A DNA stretch of 64,000 nt from Corbicula japonica (GCA_038501625.1 JAZAYU010000008.1:9238938-9302937); one strand, 5' to 3'. Counted from the first letter of the stretch, positions 33,569-47,700 are shown. The notes: a model not told the origin generated them from the sequence alone. Made by a program: numbers and translations.

Positions 33569-36500
33569 GTAATTCGTCTGTTTCTTCCCTTATTTGACTA
33601 TCGAACAAAGTCTTAGTCCTATCCAACATCAGCCTCCGGTTCTGAGACTGATTTATCATTCTTACACACTTATTGCATAGACACCTGTTTAGAGGTCCTT
33701 TTCTGGCCAGTGGATAATGGCAGTATGTCGGTAGAGCTATATATAGGCTTAACAGAGCTCTAGTAAACAAAGTTAGGTCAATTTCAGCTCATAAATGGGC
33801 AATCTGTATCACGAGATCCAACTACAATCACCCAGAACACAAAATATCCCTGTTTTCGAAAAAATATTTCTCGTTACGTTATGCATGGTTTACTTTTAAT
33901 AAGAAGTAGCTTAACATTATGCATTGGCTGTGCATCTTGTCATCTTGTTATTCACCATCAGTCAGAATCAGGGAACTTCGCAACATTTCATTGCTTTTCG
34001 TCCTTATATAACAGAGGCCGATATTCCGCCACTTCCCAACCGTAAATATGGTGTTTTTTCCCAACTGTGGGAGAAACTAATCCCAAAATGCTAGGTAATA
34101 CGTCCAGAAATGGTTAAAACTCCTCTGAAGGGAGGTTAAAACTGAAGTGTGAAAAATAAAGCGCTTTCAAAAATAACATCGAAATTGAAAATACTTAGGC
34201 CAAATAAAAAAAAAGTTGTGGTTCAGGAAACGCTGTCAGAAAGATGTAGGAGGGTAGGTAGGGATTTTATTTTATTTTTTTATAAGGCCTTATATCTACC
34301 TATCTACTACATGAATGTACTGCTAATACATTTCTAAAACAAGCTCTTCATGCCGAAAGAGTCGCTTATATATAGCTCTATATTTATAAAAAAAATAAAA
34401 TAAAATCCCTACCTACCCTCCATTTGGCCATTTTCTTACTTTCAGCTTGTGGTATTGTTGATTTTTGCTTTTTTATGTATCACATTTAACCAATATTAAT
34501 ATTCCATCGGCATCTGCAACTGACCTTACGGCAGACAAGCTTTAACCAAGCCCCCAAATAGTGTCGGGCATAATCCTTTTTACGTATCAAAAAAATCTTT
34601 TGTCCCGAAGTCCATATGAATTTGACGGACTTCATTTGATACCCATATAATTTTTCATGAAATCTTCAGCATCTTTATACCAAATGCTGCCAGCTCTGAG
34701 AGTGGATTGTACCATCAATCTGAAATTATTGAATTTAAATATATTTATTGAAAATTATAAAAGCTTAAGTGATTTTTGCACTAAACATGTTGTCAGATGT
34801 ATGTAAATTAATATATTTTACCACATGAAATCTTTTTTATTAAAAAGACAATGTTGCATGTAAATCAATATAAAAAAGGGTGTTGGTCTAATTGTCACCT
34901 ATTTTCGTGATCCGGATTTTCGTGAAATATTGTCGAAGTTCCTTCTAATTTTACCGGTCTGATGTCAAAATAATGTTAAAACCAACTCCCCATGCAATTA
35001 CACTGCAGCTCCGTTATATCACGAACCGTTATATCGTGATATCCAATATATTACGCTTGGTCCGTGGATCCAAATTTTTTGTACATTTACAATGTATAAT
35101 ATGTTTGTTCATTCTACGTGGGTGGTAAAAAGACCAATCAACATTGGCGACAAATTCACGAAATGCACGCTTTTTTCATGTCGTATTATGTCATTATCGG
35201 CAAACGTTGTTTATTACATTTTGTATGCAGTGAGTTTATAGGCGATGCACAAGTTCACCAACAGATACAATTTATCATCAAACGTATGAAAATAAATCAT
35301 TTAGTAAATGGAAGTTTTTTTTACAATTCTGTTGCTTCTGATTTGACATCAAAACCCCTTTGTGACAAACAATAGGCGCGAAAAACAGCAAGCTGATACA
35401 GTACTGGCAGAATTTCGTTCACGAGACAAACCGCATATCGGCGACATTTATTTCAAGCTGCTTACCATAATAGGCATGGAGCACGAAACGTCAAAACAGT
35501 TTATTGTTTTGACATTACCCGCTCATCGATATATCAAGCTGGTTAACAACGAACGACGACGAACTAACATCGCTGACCTTGATCGACCAGCAGATCGTCG
35601 TTCAGTTGAAAGTATCGACACTGTTGGAAATTGATGATGGCGATCTTTGTACATAAATTAATTTCTTTTCATTAAAAATAAATCTTAATATATTATACAA
35701 AAAGTTGTTTTAAAACATAAAAAATTATATAAAAAGTTGTTTTTAAACATTTTCCAGCACAGAACGTACTCCCTGATGTACCTGTAGATTTGGTGGTAGA
35801 TTGGGGTGTTAATTACGCAACACCGCGATATACATGAATCTGACAGCAAAAACAAATAGATTCTATTTGTTTTTGCGTGATTATTTACCTATATCGCGCT
35901 CCGTTTATATCGCGCTTGGCGGACTTGGACCCCGAGGTCCGCGATATAATGATGTTGCAGTGTAAAACGTCATTGTGGGCAACTATTTTTCCGGAAATTC
36001 AAAAAAAAATCGTTAGGGCCGGCAGTTAAAAATAGGGTCGGTCGGGTTTCCTGAACCACAGCTATTTTTTATTTTGGCCTTATTACTATTCAAGTTTATA
36101 AACTAGTACCCATCTTTCAATAAATTTTGATTTCCCACAATATGAACAATTATCGTGCATAAGTTTCCCAATTTGAAAGGCCAGGGCCTCTTCCCAATTT
36201 TCTGATGAAAAGCCCTGCATTTGTATTAAGTTCTCAGAACTACATTTATAACATCCTGAATAACACCTCTGTGTTGTCTGCTCAGGTTCTACACAGTTTG
36301 TTTTTTGATTCATTAGGTTATTACTGACCTAAAAGCAAACACTGTGTAGATCCTGATCAGATTGAATGGATACGACAGCTGATCTGGATCTACGCTGTTG
36401 GTACATGCAAAATAAACCATATACACATGTATATGGAGTTAATGGTTAAGCATATTGTATAGCTGAGTAAATTAGCTCTATAATCATCAAGGACCAACAA

Positions 36501-39500
36501 GACTTACATCAAAGTGTGGGATGATCTGGTTGACTGTTCATGGCCACCATATAACACTTTTATGACTGCTGTTATGAATTTTATTAATTATTGATGATGC
36601 AGATTCTTTTGTATTACTTAAACATGTTTTTGGCCTCATATTTGGATATTTGGTACTGGTATTTAATCCTATGTATTACAATACAATACAATCAGGCAGG
36701 GGTTCTAAAATCGTCGGCAGGCCGGTCATTGACCGATTTTCTGGAAGAATGTCCGATTGAAATTTCAAAATTGGTAAAAAAAATTGGTCATGAATAGTGG
36801 CCCATAAATTCTTACAAAAATAACCAACATGTACATTTTTTTACATTGGTCATGAATAGTGGCCCATAAATTGTTACAAAAATTACCAACATGTACATTT
36901 TTTCACAGCTTAATCAGCTATTAATCTGTCAATTATCAAATTCACAACTCTGCTACCATGACTACCACGACTACACGTCCCGTGAATGGCCTGCGGCATA
37001 GACGGGATGTGGTCGGTCTCATTTTAACAATGGGTGGGTTTGTTTAATTTGCAAATGAACTGCGCTAGTCAGGCTGTTTGATGTCAGAATTAAAAGTGGC
37101 AATACCCGTGATTTTATTAATTAACGTACACAAATAAAACAGTTAGCATTTTATTGAAAGAAGTGTTAGTCCGATGTGCGTAATTCTGAATGACCGCCGA
37201 TCAAATAAAATAAAGTACGTTTAAAAATGCTGTTTCGCAAATTTAAAGAAAACTTCTACAATGAGGATTTTAGTTAAATTGATTGCCAATTTGCAAGTTG
37301 AAAGGCTCAAATGAATAGATACTTAATGTGAAAATTAATCGAGTAACCGGCTTGCTTACTTACGGCCATAACGATTCAAATAGATTTTAAATTTACAAAA
37401 ATCTACGTACGCAACATTTATTTCCAACTCGGAAATGAATGTTGCATACGCAGACTCGTGTAAGATCTTGTAGATTCAAGAATTACTAATTCATGACATA
37501 ATCAACGTATATTTACATAAAGCGAATACTTGCCTCCTGTAATTCCGAGAGTTAATAAATGTTCAATGAACTAAAAAATCCACTTCACAATCGCTATGAA
37601 AACTGCAATAGATTACTATTTTGAACCGTTACGTCATGTTTTTAATGCATGGGATGCTTGTGTATTACAACAAAGACGCCGTAAACTTCAAACGTCGCGT
37701 GCCGCTCTAATAAATCGATCAAAGAATTTTTCCGTCTACAGCCCGAAAATCATGAAATTTATCTGTTGGAAGGTTGTAGGATATCGCCGACGAGAATTTA
37801 TGTTGTAGGAAGGAATGAACTGGGGGTCGGGAGAGTTAAATGCACTGAACGCCGGGACCGGAAGTCGCAGTTCGTGCGGACCGGAAGTCGGGGAATAGTC
37901 AAGTTTGGCGCCAATGTCCAATTGGGAATTCGAAATTTTAGAATCCCTGCAATCAGGGTTCTCCCCAGCCCTTGATGAGCTATCCCTTAAAAAAATTTCT
38001 GGGAGAACCCTGATACAAATTTTATTTACTGTCGGTACTGGTCAACATATAAGCTATAAAGCTTTTGACCAACATCAATAACAATATGACAATTCAAACA
38101 ACACACTATAATATGAAGCAATTACATTACATTACACACTACATGAAGCAATTACATTACAAAACATTGCATTGCATACATTACATTACATGAAAGCACA
38201 TATGGAAGCTCATATATTATAAAAGCAAGAAAATGAAATTATGATATTATAAATAGCATTTTTTAAAAAGGTTAATGCACCAATTTACTACTGCTAACTA
38301 AGTTATAACTTAATTACACACTTCATATAGAAAGATTTCAGTTAGATTATAAATATAGTGTAATTAAATAAATAACTACATGTTTAAAATCACTTTATCA
38401 GGGGGTCCAACGTATTTGGTTTTTTCGGAAAAGTAAGTGAGCGACATGTTCTCTGCGGAACAAAATGGCGGAAAATTGTGTGATTTGGTGCATTTCAGGA
38501 GATATTTTGACCTGGTAAGTAGATTTATATCAATGTTATCGTAATATAAATACGCCTACCCGGAGGCCAGATGTTTAAGCTCCACTCGGTTTTTTAACTT
38601 ATGTTTCTAGAGGCCTAAACAAAAAAGTTATTGAATGTATAAACTGAAAGATTGTTTGTTTACAAAGTGAAAATAGAAAATTTTGTGACTTCAAACTGTG
38701 TTTTTAGTCAAAATATAACGTTCTTGGACCTATTTTAGCGAAATTATTATCGAGTTTTTGCATATATTTCTTCACGGCAGCTTTTGCACTTTACATGGGT
38801 ACTTTATGGCCAATTTTTTTATGTTCAAACACCTTTAATGTTTGGCGTGGAAGTGGTAAGCATGTTTTTGTTCTGTGCAGAATCGGTGAAAACCCAAGTT
38901 GCTATTTTTAAACACAACTTTGCAGCAAATTTTCAGGATTTCAATTATTTTTCAACTTTCACCCATGAAAGATGCAAACATCATTTCTGTATACTCTGAC
39001 AAAGCAGTATTACGGGGGTATTAATCACCTTCAGTGATAGCTCTAGTTAACATTTGTTATCAGCTCGTGTCTTACTTTCACTTATATTAACGCATACGAG
39101 TGTGTTATTCAGATTCTGCACCGAACAAAAACATGCTTACCGCTTCCACGCCAAACATTTAAGTGTTTGAACATAAAAAAATTGGCCATAAAGTACCCAT
39201 GTAAAGTGCAAAAGCCGCCGTGAAGAAATATATGCAAAAACTCGATAATAATTTCGCTAAAATAGGTCCAAGAACGTTATATTTTGACTAAAAACACAGT
39301 TTGAAGTCACAAAATTTTCTATTTTCACTTTGTAAACAAACAATCTTTCAGTTTATACATTCAATAACTTTTTTGTTTAGGCCTCTAGAAACATAAGTTA
39401 AAAAACCGAGTGGAGCTTACACATCTGGCCTCCGGGTAGGTGTATTTATATAACGATAACATTGATATAAATCTACTTACCGGGTCAAAATATCTCCTGA

Positions 39501-41705
39501 AATGCACCAAATCACACAATTTTCCGCCATTTTGTTCCGCAGAGAACATGTCGCTCACTTACTTTTCCGAAAAAACCAAATACGTTGGACCCCCTGTTTA
39601 TGGGACAATTAAGAATTGGTTTTTGTTAAAAGAAAGTGTTATTAAAGCATATACTAATAGGAAATTTACATTGTATCAGAGATCACATTTGGATTCTAAA
39701 ACTTAAAACTTAATAACAAATCATCTTAGAAAAAGTATACTGAATAAGCGGAACAGAACAAATAACAACTAAAGCATATAAACAGACAATCAGATACAGA
39801 AAGAACATAAACACTTCTCTCTGTTCCAGGCATCGATCATGCTCTTACATTGGTAAAAATTTGTTTCATCTCTAAAATGTTGCGGTAACGAATTCCATAA
39901 TTTAGGAGCACTGTAACAGAAAAAGTGTAAACAGTAACTTGTTCCTTACTTGCGGTATAAATGCTGTTTTGGAATATGTATAAGTGTAAGACTGTTCTTT
40001 AATACAAATAAGATCATTTAAATAAAGAAGGCATTGGTTGTTTTTAGCTTGACTATTCGAAGAATATGTCAAGCTATTCTACTCACTCTGGCGTCGCTGT
40101 CGCCGTTGCCGTCGGCGTCCCGCGTTGGTTAAAGTTTGCTTGCAACCTACCTATGTCTTAAAAACTACTATAGCTACAGCTTTGAAACTTGGCACACTTG
40201 TTCATCATCATGTCCCCAGTGTGTATGCCAAGAACCATAACTCTAACTTTAATTTTGATCAAATTATGGCCTTTTTCGACTTAGAATTTCAGGTTAGAAT
40301 TTCAGGTTAAAGTTTCGTGCAAGCTACTGTACAAACTCATAACTTTAATACTACTAATACTACAGCTTTGAAACTTGACACACTTGTTCATCATCATGTC
40401 CCGAGTGTGTATGCCAAGAACCATAACTCTAACTTTCATTTTGATCAAATTATGGCCCTTTTTCGACTTAGAATTTAAGGTTAAAGTTTGCGTGCAAGCT
40501 ACTGTACAAACACATAACTTCAATACTACTTATACTACAGCTTTGAAACTTGGCACACATGTTCATCATCATCTCCCAAGTGTGTATGCCAAGAACCATA
40601 ACTCTAACTTTCACTTTGATCAAATTATGGCCCTTTTTCGACTTAGAATTTCAGGTTAAAGTTTGCGTGCAAGCTAGTGTACAAACCCATAACTTCCATA
40701 CTACTTATACTACAGCTTTGAAACTTTCAGCACTTGTTCATTATCTAATCCCGAGTTTGTTTGCCAAGAACCATAACTCTAACTTCCACTTTGTTCAAAT
40801 TATGGCCCTTTTTCGACTTAAAATTTTAGGTTCAAGTTTGCGTGCAAACTAGTTTCTTTAATACTTCTTGTACTATAGCTTTGAAACTTTCAACACTTGT
40901 TAACCATCATGACCCTGACTATGTATGCCAAGAACCATAACTCTTTCTTTAATTTTTTATCAAATTATGGCCCATTTTCAACATAGAATTTCTGGTTAAA
41001 GTATGCATGCAAGCTAGTTACTTTCATACTTCTTGTACTATAGCTTTGAAACTAAAGACACTTGTTCACCATCATGACCCTGACTATGTATGCCAAGAAC
41101 CATAACTCTTTCTTTGATTTTTAGCTCGACTATTCGAAGAATATGTCGAGCTATTGTACTCACTTGGGCGTCGGCGTCGCCATCGGCGTCCCGCTTTGGT
41201 TAAAGTTTGCGTGCAACCTACTGATATCTTAAAAACTACTATAGCTACAGCTTTAACACTTGGTACACTTGCTCATTATCATGTCCCGAGTATGTATGCC
41301 AAGAACCATAACTCTAACTTTCATTTTGATCAAATTATGGCCCTTTTTATGCCCCTGAAGGGAGGCATATAGTAATCGCACTGTCCGTCCGTCCGTCCGT
41401 CTTTCCGTCTGTCCGAAATAATCTTGTCCTCGCTTCTCCTCATAAACCGCTTGAGGGATTTCTTTGAAACTTCACAGGAATGTTTGTCACCAAGCCTAGT
41501 TGTGCATATCGTCATGAATTTCTGCTCGGATTATTTTTGGCTGAGTTATGGCCCTTTTAAGCAAAATCTTGTCCTCGCTTCTTCTCCCAAACCGCTTGAG
41601 GGATTTCATTGAAACTTCACAGGAATGTTTGTCACCAATTGTAGATGTGTATGTCCGAAGGAATTTCTGATCGGATTATTTTTGGCAGAGTTATGGACCT
41701 TTTTA

Positions 41706-41736
<31 letters not shown>

Positions 41737-44700
41737 GTAAACTGAAACCGCTTGAGGGATTTCATTGAAACTTCACAGGAGTGTTTGTCACCAAGACTTA
41801 TTGTGCATATCCAAAGGAATTTCTGATCGGATTATTTTTGGCTGAGTTATGGGCCTTTTTACCTAACCTAAACCCTAACCCTAAGGCAATTTTGTTAACG
41901 CAGTAGAGGTTACATTTTTTGTCCGATTGTCATGAAATTTGGTCAGGATGTTTGTCCCAATGATTTCTCGGACGAGTTCCAATATGGGTCATCAGGGTCC
42001 AAAAACTAGGTCACTGTTTACTAAAAATAGAATTTTCTTGTTAACACTCTAGCGGTCACATTTTTGTTCTGATTGTCATGAAACTTGGTCAGGATGTTTG
42101 TCCAAATGATTTGTCAGAAGAATTGGAATACGGGTCATCTACGTCCAAAAACTAGGTCACTGTTACTTAAAATAGAATTTTCTTGTTAACACTCTAGCGG
42201 TCACATTTTTGCTCCGATTGTCATGAAACTTGGTCAGGATGTTTGTCCCAATGAATTCTAGGACGAGTTCGAATAAGGGTCATCTGGGTCCAAAAACTAG
42301 GTCACTGTTACTATAAATAGAATTTTCTTGTTAACACTGAAGCAGTCACATTTTTGCTCCAGTTATCATGAAACTTGGTCAGGATGTTTGTCCCAATGAT
42401 TTCTAGGATGAGTTTGAATATGGATCATCTGGGTCCAAAAACTAGGTCACTGTAACTAAAAATAGAATTTTCTTGTTAACACTCTAGCGGTCACATTTTT
42501 GTTCTGATTGTCATGACACTTGGTCAGGATGTTTGTCCCTATGATTTCTGGGACAATTTTGAATATGGGTCGTTTGGGTCCAAAAACTAGGTCACTGTTA
42601 CTAAAAATACAACTTTCTTGTTAACACTCTAGAGGTCACATTTTTGCTCCGATTGTCATGAAACTTGGTCAGGATGTTTGTCCCAATGATTTCTCAGACA
42701 AGTTCGAATATGGGTCATCTGGGTCCAAAAACTAGGTCACTGTTACTAAAAATAGAATTTTCTTGTTTACACTATAGTGGTCACACTTTACTCTGATTAT
42801 CAGATTGTAAAGAAACTTGGTCAGGACATATGTCCCAGTTATTAATTATACGAGTTTGAATATGGGTCACCTGGGGTCAAAAACTAGGTCACTGTTACTA
42901 TAAATAGAAAAATCTTGTCCAGGCTGTAAATTTGTTATTTCTCATTGGATTTTAAAATAACTTGGCTCAAATGTTTACCATGACAAGGTGTACTTTCGCG
43001 TACAGTACCCATGCCTGTTGGTCCAAGGTCAAGGTCACCTTTACAAAAAATAACATTTTCTTGTCTGGGCTGTTAATTCCTAATGAATGAAGTGATTTCA
43101 AAATAACTTTACATAAATGTTCACCATGACAAAGGCATGTGTTGCTTTCAATACCCATGCCGGTAGGTCAAAGGTCAAGGTCACTGTTACGAAAAATAGC
43201 ATTTTCTTTTCCAAGCTGTAGATTTGTTGTTTCTTATTGGATTTTAAAATAACTTGGTGTAAATGTTCACCATATGGAGACGTTGGGTCTTGTACAACAC
43301 AACTTTGTTGTACTCTGGTGAGTGATAAAGGGCCATCATGGCCCTCTGGTTCATATTACCCACATCACATGTAGTAAGGTTCATAACTCTAATAATCATT
43401 TTCCAGGATAATTTCCCCAATAATCTTCGAATTTTCTAAAAAAAAATGTCATATTTAACTTTATTTAACTATATATTTACTACAGACTTAAAACATATGA
43501 TCCTTTCATCTTTCACATTATATGCATGCAGTATGCTTTGTCTTCCACAAGCATATTTTTCATTACATATGTTTATTTATTACATATGTATACCTATTCG
43601 ATTTTAAAGCTGCATTTCGGGAGCATATGTCAATTTCAAGTGACAGCTCTTGTTTGACTTAGAATTTCAGGTTAAAGTTTGCTTGCAAGCCACTGTACAA
43701 ACACATAACTTCAATACTACTTATACTACAGCTTTGAAACTTGGCACACTTGTTTATCATCATGTCCAGAGTGTGTATGCCAAGAACCAAAACTCTAACT
43801 TTCATTTTATTAAAATTATAGCCCTTTTTCGACTTAGAATTTCAGGTTAAAGTTTGCGTGCAAGCTAGTGTACAAAAGAGTAAAATCCATACTACTTATA
43901 CTACAGCTTTGAAACTTTCAGCACTTGTTCATTATCATATCCCGAGTGGGTATGCCAAGAAGCATAACTCTAACTTCCATTTTGTTTAAATTATGGCCCT
44001 TTTTCAACTTAGAATTTCAGGTTAAAGTTTGCGTGCAAGCTAGTTACTTTCATACTTCTTGTACTATAGCTTTGAAACTTTCAACACTTGTTTACCATCA
44101 TGACCCTGACTATGTATGCCAAGAACCATAACTCTTTCTTTAATTTTTAATCAAATTATGGCCCTTTTTCAACTTAGAATTTCAGGTTAAAGTTTGCGTG
44201 CAAGCTAGTTACTTTCATACTTCTTTTACTATAGCTTTGAAACTTGTTCACTATCATGACCCTGACTATGTATGCCAAGAACCATAACTCTTTCTTTGAT
44301 TTATATCAAATTATTGCCCTTTTTAGACTTAGATATTAAGGTTAAAGTTTGCGTGCAAGGTGGTGAAACCTCATATCTTTCATTCTATTAAAACGACAAC
44401 TTTAAAACTTTGTATACCTTTATTTTATCATACATCAGGTTGATTTTCAAAGGCCCATAACTCATCCTTGCTTTTTTTATTTCATTTTTGCCCTTTTTCG
44501 CTTAGAAATTAGAATTAAGACTTAGAAATTATGGTTAAAGTTTCAATGTTAGTGTTTTTCATAGGTAATGCTAAAGAAAAGGTTTAAAACAGATGTACTT
44601 AACATACTTTGGTTGAAAGTGTTGAGTGGTTATACTATACTATATTATACTATACTATACTATACTATACTATACTATACTATACTATACTATACTATAC

Positions 44701-47700
44701 TATACTATACTATACTATACTATACTATACTATACTATACTATACTATACTATACAATACTATACTATACTATACTATACTATACAATACTATACTATAC
44801 ACTACACTACACTACACTACACTACACTACACTACACTACACTACACTACACTACACTACACTACACTACACTACACTACACTACACTACACTACACTAC
44901 ACTACACTTCACTACACTACACTACACTTCACTACACCACACCACACCACACCACACCATACCACCACCCACCCAACACCACACCACACCTCCACCCACC
45001 CAACAGCCACCCACCCACCACCACCCACCAGCACCCCCACCACCACCACCCACCCCACCCACCCACCCAGCACCACCCCACACCCACCCCACACCCACCC
45101 ACCCACCCCACACCCACCTCCCACCACCACCTTCCACCACCACCACCCACCCCACACCCACCCACCCCACACCCACCACCACCCCCCACCCACCCACCCC
45201 CTACCCCCCCATCCACCCACCCACCACCACCCCACACCCACCCACCCCACACCCACCCACCCACCCACCACCACCACCCCCTACCACTACCCACCACCAC
45301 CACCCACCACCACCACCCACCCACCACCACCCACCACACCACACCACACTACCACCACCCCCCACCACATACCACCAACTCCACCACCAACAATAACACC
45401 AACAACACAACCAACAATAACACAAATAACAACAACTACACCACCAACAACACCGTCAACAACACCACCAACAACAACAGCAACACCAACAATAGCATCA
45501 ACAACCACCACCAACAGCAACAACACTGACAACAACACCACCACCACCAACAACAACACCAACAACACAACCAACAAAAACCCTAATAACAACAACAACA
45601 CCACCAACAACAACACCACCAACAACACCGTCAACAACACCACCAACAACAATACCATACCTTACTATACTACACCACACTATAGGTGGGCAGGGGTGTA
45701 TGGACTGGGTTGTGTAAACCCTCTAAAAAAACTACAATAATAAATTAAGTGTAATTTATTGATTTCCTAACTTGGATTAAGAAACTTTTGTTCATGTGTG
45801 TGTGTTGGGTGTCATACACTCCTGAATCACTCCCCAGTTTAAATGAAGCCCAGTTTTAAATGTGCTTAAATATGTCTGACTTCGAATAGTTGAGCGTGCT
45901 GTCGTTTCCGACTGGCTCTTGTTATCAAATTTTTGCCCCTTTTTTACTTGAATTTCAGGTTAAAGTTGGCGTGCAAGCTAGTTACTTTCATACTTCTTGT
46001 ACTATAGCTTTAAAAGTTGTTCACTTTCATGACCCTGACTATGTATGCCAAGAACCATAACTCTTTCTTTAATTTTTTCAAATTATTGCCCTGCATGCTG
46101 GTGAAACCTCATAACTTTCTTTCCATAACTTTCATTCTATTAAAACGGCAACTTTAAAACTTTGTATACCTTTATTTTATCATACATCAGGTTGATTTTC
46201 AAAGGCCCATAACTCATCCTTGCTTTTTTATTTAATTTTTGCCCTTTTTCGCTTAGAAATTAGAATTAAGACTTTGAAATAATGGTTAAAGTTTCAATGT
46301 TAGTGTTTTCATAGGTTATGCTATAGAAAAGGTTTGAAACAGATGTACTTAACATACTTTGGTTGAAAGTGTTGAGTGGTTATACTATACTATACTATAC
46401 TATACTATACTATACTATACTATACTATACTATACTATACCACACCACACCACACCACACCACACCACACCACACCACACCACACCACACTACACCACCA
46501 CCACCACCACCACCAACACCACCCCCCACCACCACATACCACCACCACCAACAACACCACCACCCCACCACACCACACCATACCACCACCACCACCAACA
46601 ACAACACCACCACCACCCACCACTCCACCACCACCCCCCACCACCACCACCACCACCACCCCCCACCACCACCACATAACAACAACAACAACAACAACAC
46701 CACCACCATCCCACCACACCACCACCGCCCACCACCACATACCAAACCCACCAACAACAACAACAACAACAACACCGATAACAACAACACCACCAACAAC
46801 ACCACAAAAAACAACAACACCACCACCAACAACAACAACACCAACAACACAACCAACAATAACACAACAACAACACCACCAACAACACCATTAGCAATAA
46901 CACAACAACAACACCATCAACAACACAACCAACAACAACATCAACAACACAACCAACAATAACACAAATAACAACAACACCATCAGCAACAACACCGTCA
47001 ACAACACCACCAACAACAGCACCACCACCAACACCACCAACACAAACACCACCAACAACAACATCAACACCAACAATAGCATCAACAACACCAACAACCA
47101 ACAACATCAAAAACAACACCAACAACCAACACCAACAACACCAACAACAACACCACCACCAACAACAACACCACCACCACCACCAACAACAACACCATCA
47201 CTACCAACACCAACAACAATACCAACACCACCAACAACAGCAACCAGCATACTATACCATACTATACTACACCACACCACACCACATCACTATAGGTGGG
47301 CAGGGATAGTGGGTTGATGGGTGTGCGATCAGGGGTGTATGGGCTGGGTTGTGTAAACCCTCTAAAAAAACTACAATAATAAATTAAGTGTAATTTATTG
47401 ATTTCCTAACTTGGATTAAGAAACTTTTGTTCAAGTGTGTGTTGGGTGTCATAAACTCCTGAATCACTCCCAAGTTTAAATGAAGCCCAGTTTAAAATGT
47501 GCTTAAATATGTCTGACTTCGAATAGTCGAGCGTGCAGTCGTTTCCGACTGGCTCTTGTTAATTCTATAAGTTTCTAAAGCCATATTTTTTAATCTTCTC
47601 ATTTTGAGTGTAGGCATTTTAGATCTTTCTAATACTGTGGTATCATTTAATTTCGCTGGCACGAAATTTTGGGCAATCGCCGAAAAAGACTTTTTCGGGC

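Larger units (their letters stand above)
33989..36217. mobile_element. Outer element of a three-level nest, 5-bp TSD
   Basis: Degenerate left end CATTGCTTTTCGTCCTTATA and right end GATGAAAAGCCCTG, relatives of 30194-31165, flanked by CATTT on both sides (33984-33988, 36218-36222). The interior is interrupted by 34198-36079. CAGGG...CCCTG ends recall hAT, but both copies here show 5-bp, not 8-bp, duplications. Confidence 0.85.
41349..43652 (+). mobile_element. Third Helentron-like element, innermost
   Basis: 5' ATGCCCCTGAAGGGAGGCAT and 3' ATTTCGGGAGCATATGTC with hairpin TGTCAATTTCAAGTGACA and GCTCTTG before TT. It splits a 174-bp unit (GGCCCTTTTT | GACTTAGAATTTCAGG). Includes a (GTCC)n run, three units of about 150 bp with CCGCTTGAGGGATTTC (41449, 41591, 41747), and the 145-bp array at 41900-43330. 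Confidence 0.75.
41123..45921 (+). mobile_element. Second Helentron-like copy, nested in the first
   Basis: Same ends: AGCTCGACTATTCGAAGAAT, then TCGAATAGTTGAGCGTGCTG, GTCGTTTCCGACTGG and CTCTTG before TT. The outer copy breaks off in a CTTTCTTTGATTTTT context at 41120 and resumes with ATCAAATTTTTGCCC at 45924, matching the uninterrupted repeat seen near 44291. It carries 174-bp units (41200-41348, 43653-44400) and the big low-complexity array. Confidence 0.75.
40046..47558 (+). mobile_element. Outer Helentron-like element (HINE style)
   Basis: 5' end AGCTTGACTATTCGAAGAAT (a hairpin) and 3' end with CTTCGAATAGTCGAG, the complement of the 5' block, then hairpin CAGTCGTTTCCGACTG and GCTCTTG before TT. 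Core: tandem units of about 174 bp (40132-41119 and 45925-46110), then a low-complexity array (46380-47290). The subterminal inverted repeat, 3' hairpin, T-rich insertion point and satellite core match non-autonomous Helentrons. Interrupted at 41123 by a second copy. Inserted in the LINE. Confidence 0.75.

Noticed and set aside
35118..35634. Two neighbouring frames in the innermost nested element as a transposase
   Set aside because: No helix-turn-helix or DDE pattern could be recognised, and the element is under 1 kb, too short for a full pogo transposase.
37954..38012. 59-bp inverted repeat CAGGGTTCTCCC...GGGAGAACCCTG as a separate element
   Set aside because: It partly overlaps the target duplication of hAT copy B. 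Without more copies I cannot tell a tiny MITE from the remains of the insertion site.
40375..40852. Open frames repeating [18 protein letters not shown] peptides
   Set aside because: The 174-bp satellite unit is a multiple of 3, so the frame repeats. It is not conserved as protein and is interrupted in other copies.
41706..41886. Telomere-type CCCTAA runs as a chromosome end or fusion point
   Set aside because: They are short, occur between units of a Helentron-like element, and similar GGGTTAGGG occurs in the 25.6-kb duplication.
44568..45740. 390-codon open frame and several overlapping ones on both strands
   Set aside because: They are translations of ACTAT/ACTAC/CACC/CAA tandem arrays. 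A pentamer repeat without stop codons stays open in several frames at once.
46359..47125. Open frames rich in Thr, His, Pro (plus) and Val, Gly, Cys (minus)
   Set aside because: Same cause: low-complexity array in a mobile element, open on both strands.
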